Below, one piece after another: positions 4,756 to 6,539 of a stretch of 6,539 nucleotides of DNA. Numbering within the stretch: the stretch's first letter is position 1; every line of letters begins with the position of its first letter. This DNA comes from an uncultured Chitinophagaceae bacterium (lineage in GTDB: Bacteria > Bacteroidota > Bacteroidia > Chitinophagales > Chitinophagaceae). The notes beneath the pieces are model-generated. The model was not told where the DNA came from. It did not search any database and saw only the letters and a list, made by a program, of their open reading frames with translations. The position numbers and the translations under genes were made by a program. The stretch spans positions 1 to 6,539 of the forward strand of contig CAILAF010000445.1 in the NCBI GenBank assembly GCA_903832075.1, read 5' to 3'.

Positions 4756-6539
4756 ATGATTAGAAAAGCGATTTATACCATATTTTTTATAGGAATTTAT
4801 TTTATTGGTCAATCACAAAATTCACCGTCAAAAGCAGGTGGGCAAATATCTGATCAACAATTGCTTCAATTATATGAAAAAGCTCAGGCTGCAGGCATGA
4901 GTGAAAATGACATCAGCAATTATTTATCAAAACAAGGTTTAAGCACTGTAGAAATAACGAGCATTAAAAAAAGATTATCGCAATTAAAAAACACCAAACA
5001 AAGTACTTTATCAAAAGGCAATATAAAAGATACCACCGGACTTTTCAGAGATACATCATTGATATTACAATTGCCCGGCTTTAGAAGTAAATCGAATATT
5101 TACGGATTAGATTTTTTTAATACACCTAATCAATCTTTCTCTCCAAATTTTAGAATGGCAACACCTAAAAATTATATTTTAGGAACGGATGATGAACTGA
5201 TCGTTACATTAACAGGCTTTAATGAAGCAACCATTCAAGATAAAGTATCTGTTGAAGGTATTTTTGCATTACCACATGCAGGATTGGTTCATGTTAACGG
5301 CATCACCATTGATGAAGCAACAAAAAGAATAAAAAATAAATTGATCGTTGCATATCCTGCTATCAGCTCAGGAAAGACACAAGTATTTGTTAGTTTGGGT
5401 AATATCAGAAATATAAGCGTTTCCATTATTGGTGAAGCATTTAAGCCTGGCACGTATACCATTTCTTCTTTAGCAAGTTTCTTTAATGCATTGTATGAAT
5501 CAGGCGGACCAACAGATAATGGCTCGCTGAGAAATATTGAATTGATCAGAAATAACAAAGTAATTGAAGTAATAGATTTTTATTCTTTTCTTCAAAAAGG
5601 AACATTAGATAAAAATATTCGATTAGAAGATCAAGATATTATTCGTATTCCTGTTTATCAAAAAAGAGTAAACTTAACAGGCGAAATAAAAAAACCGGCT
5701 GTATATGAATTATCAGATAAAGAAACTTTGACTGACTTATTAAAATATGCCGGTGGCTTCAGCGATAATGCTTACAAATCAGTTGCCAAAGTTGTTGAAG
5801 TTGGAATGAAAGAAAGAAGAGTGAAAGATGTTGTTGCCGAAGATTTTAATTATTATATTCCAAAAAATGCAGACTCTATTTATTTTGAAAAGATCAATCC
5901 AAAATTCGAGAACAGAATTATTTTATCCGGTGCAGTTAATCGCCCGGGTATTTATGAATTGACAAAAGATTTATCGTTGAAACAACTCATTCAAAAAGCA
6001 GATGGCTTACGCGAAGATGTTTTTTTAAGCAGAGGTTATATAAAACGATTATCTGCAAATGCAGACAGGGTAATGCTTTCATTTGATCTCAACAAACTCA
6101 TGAATAGCAATGAAAGCGATATTGTCTTAAATCGCGAAGATTCAATTTTTGTTTTAGCAAAAGATAGTTTGAAAGATATTCCTTCTGTTACAATAAGCGG
6201 TTCTGTTCGTGCAGCAGGAACTTATTTTTTCAGACAAGGAATGAAGTTGGAAGATTTGATTGCATTGGCCGGTGGCTTTAACATTAATGCTGCCAATCAT
6301 CGTGTAGAAATTAATCGCCTCAAAAAAAATAAAGCAGACACACTCGCTAATAAACTAATTGATTTGATTACACTTGATGTTGATTCATCTTTGCAAAACA
6401 TAAATAAAGGATTTGAATTGCAACCATTGGATTATGTTTTTGTTCCGGAGTTATTAAATTATAAAATGTTGGGCAATGTAAAAATAAGAGGAGAAGTTTT
6501 ATATCCCGGAGATTATACTTTAGAAAGAAGAGATGAATC
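4756..6539 (+). CDS. Polysaccharide export protein (Wza-like) with PES and multiple SLBB domains, 3' end outside window
   Basis: This is probably an exported protein forming the periplasmic/outer-membrane conduit for a polysaccharide. The first 594 codons are present with no stop. The start at 4756 is preceded in frame by a stop at 4750. Residues 1-20 form a signal peptide (MIRKAIYTIFFIGIYFIGQS) with no lipobox cysteine; no cysteine occurs in the visible protein. Residues 31-77 hold two short helical units with related cores, GMSENDI (47-53) and GLSTVEI (61-67). YGLDFFN (116-122) and ATPKNYILGTDDEL (135-148) introduce the PES domain (about 137-220). SLBB domains then begin near G226, G309, G392, G482 and G579, each with a G-x-V/I-like strand, a (P)-G/A-x-Y turn and, in the complete copies, an A/S-GG or ADG segment about 25-35 residues later. 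The last copy is cut by the window edge. Bacteroidota homologues are usually around 800 residues, so perhaps a quarter is missing. E. coli Wza has only two SLBB domains. Confidence 0.9.
   Translation, partial: MIRKAIYTIFFIGIYFIGQSQNSPSKAGGQISDQQLLQLYEKAQAAGMSENDISNYLSKQGLSTVEITSIKKRLSQLKNTKQSTLSKGNIKDTTGLFRDTSLILQLPGFRSKSNIYGLDFFNTPNQSFSPNFRMATPKNYILGTDDELIVTLTGFNEATIQDKVSVEGIFALPHAGLVHVNGITIDEATKRIKNKLIVAYPAISSGKTQVFVSLGNIRNISVSIIGEAFKPGTYTISSLASFFNALYESGGPTDNGSLRNIELIRNNKVIEVIDFYSFLQKGTLDKNIRLEDQDIIRIPVYQKRVNLTGEIKKPAVYELSDKETLTDLLKYAGGFSDNAYKSVAKVVEVGMKERRVKDVVAEDFNYYIPKNADSIYFEKINPKFENRIILSGAVNRPGIYELTKDLSLKQLIQKADGLREDVFLSRGYIKRLSANADRVMLSFDLNKLMNSNESDIVLNREDSIFVLAKDSLKDIPSVTISGSVRAAGTYFFRQGMKLEDLIALAGGFNINAANHRVEINRLKKNKADTLANKLIDLITLDVDSSLQNINKGFELQPLDYVFVPELLNYKMLGNVKIRGEVLYPGDYTLERRDE

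Noticed and set aside
5289..5558. Minus-strand open frame of 89 codons inside the export gene.
   Set aside because: The plus strand here encodes the end of the PES domain and the first SLBB domain; the antisense frame shows no motif or start signal.
1..6539. Search for a novel defence, mobile or RNA-based system.
   Set aside because: Five consecutive co-directional genes with recognisable polysaccharide functions fill the window; no transposase, repeats array, tRNA-like fold or unexplained gap longer than 85 nt was seen.

Overview
The window reads as a piece of a surface-polysaccharide (capsule or exopolysaccharide) biosynthesis and export locus from a member of the Bacteroidota. The evidence is the strong A+T bias, the lack of Shine-Dalgarno sequences before the genes, a large multi-SLBB export protein with the Bacteroidota-style N-terminus, and a Wzi-family outer-membrane protein of the type common in that phylum. 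A Chitinophagaceae or Sphingobacteriia relative is a guess; nothing here fixes the genus.

All five genes lie on the plus strand and fill the window almost completely. From left to right: a TylF/MycF-type SAM-dependent O-methyltransferase (46-753, possibly starting upstream of the window); a GT4-type glycosyltransferase (782-1912); a second GT-B glycosyltransferase with the DUF1972 N-terminal domain typical of rhamnosyltransferase-like enzymes (1909-3024); a Wzi-like outer-membrane beta-barrel protein with a signal peptide (3021-4670, or from 3036); and a Wza-like polysaccharide export protein with one PES domain and at least five SLBB domains (4756 to beyond the right edge). The glycosyltransferase/glycosyltransferase and glycosyltransferase/Wzi junctions are 4-nt ATGA stop/start overlaps, which suggests translational coupling. 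The only sizeable gap, 85 nt at 4671-4755, carries a weak hairpin across the Wzi stop codon and Bacteroidota-like promoter elements. The export gene may therefore begin its own transcript.

Taken together, the two glycosyltransferases would add sugars to a lipid-linked repeat unit in the cytoplasm and the methyltransferase would O-methylate a sugar. The SLBB protein would form part of the periplasm/outer-membrane channel and the Wzi-like protein would act at the outer surface. No polymerase, flippase, chain-length regulator or initiating transferase is in view; these would be expected nearby. I found no mobile element, CRISPR array, tRNA or rRNA. The locus looks like a normal, intact export cassette. 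The points worth a second look are substitutions at conserved glycosyltransferase positions, the methyltransferase/DUF1972 pairing, the architecture of the export protein, and the 85-nt junction.
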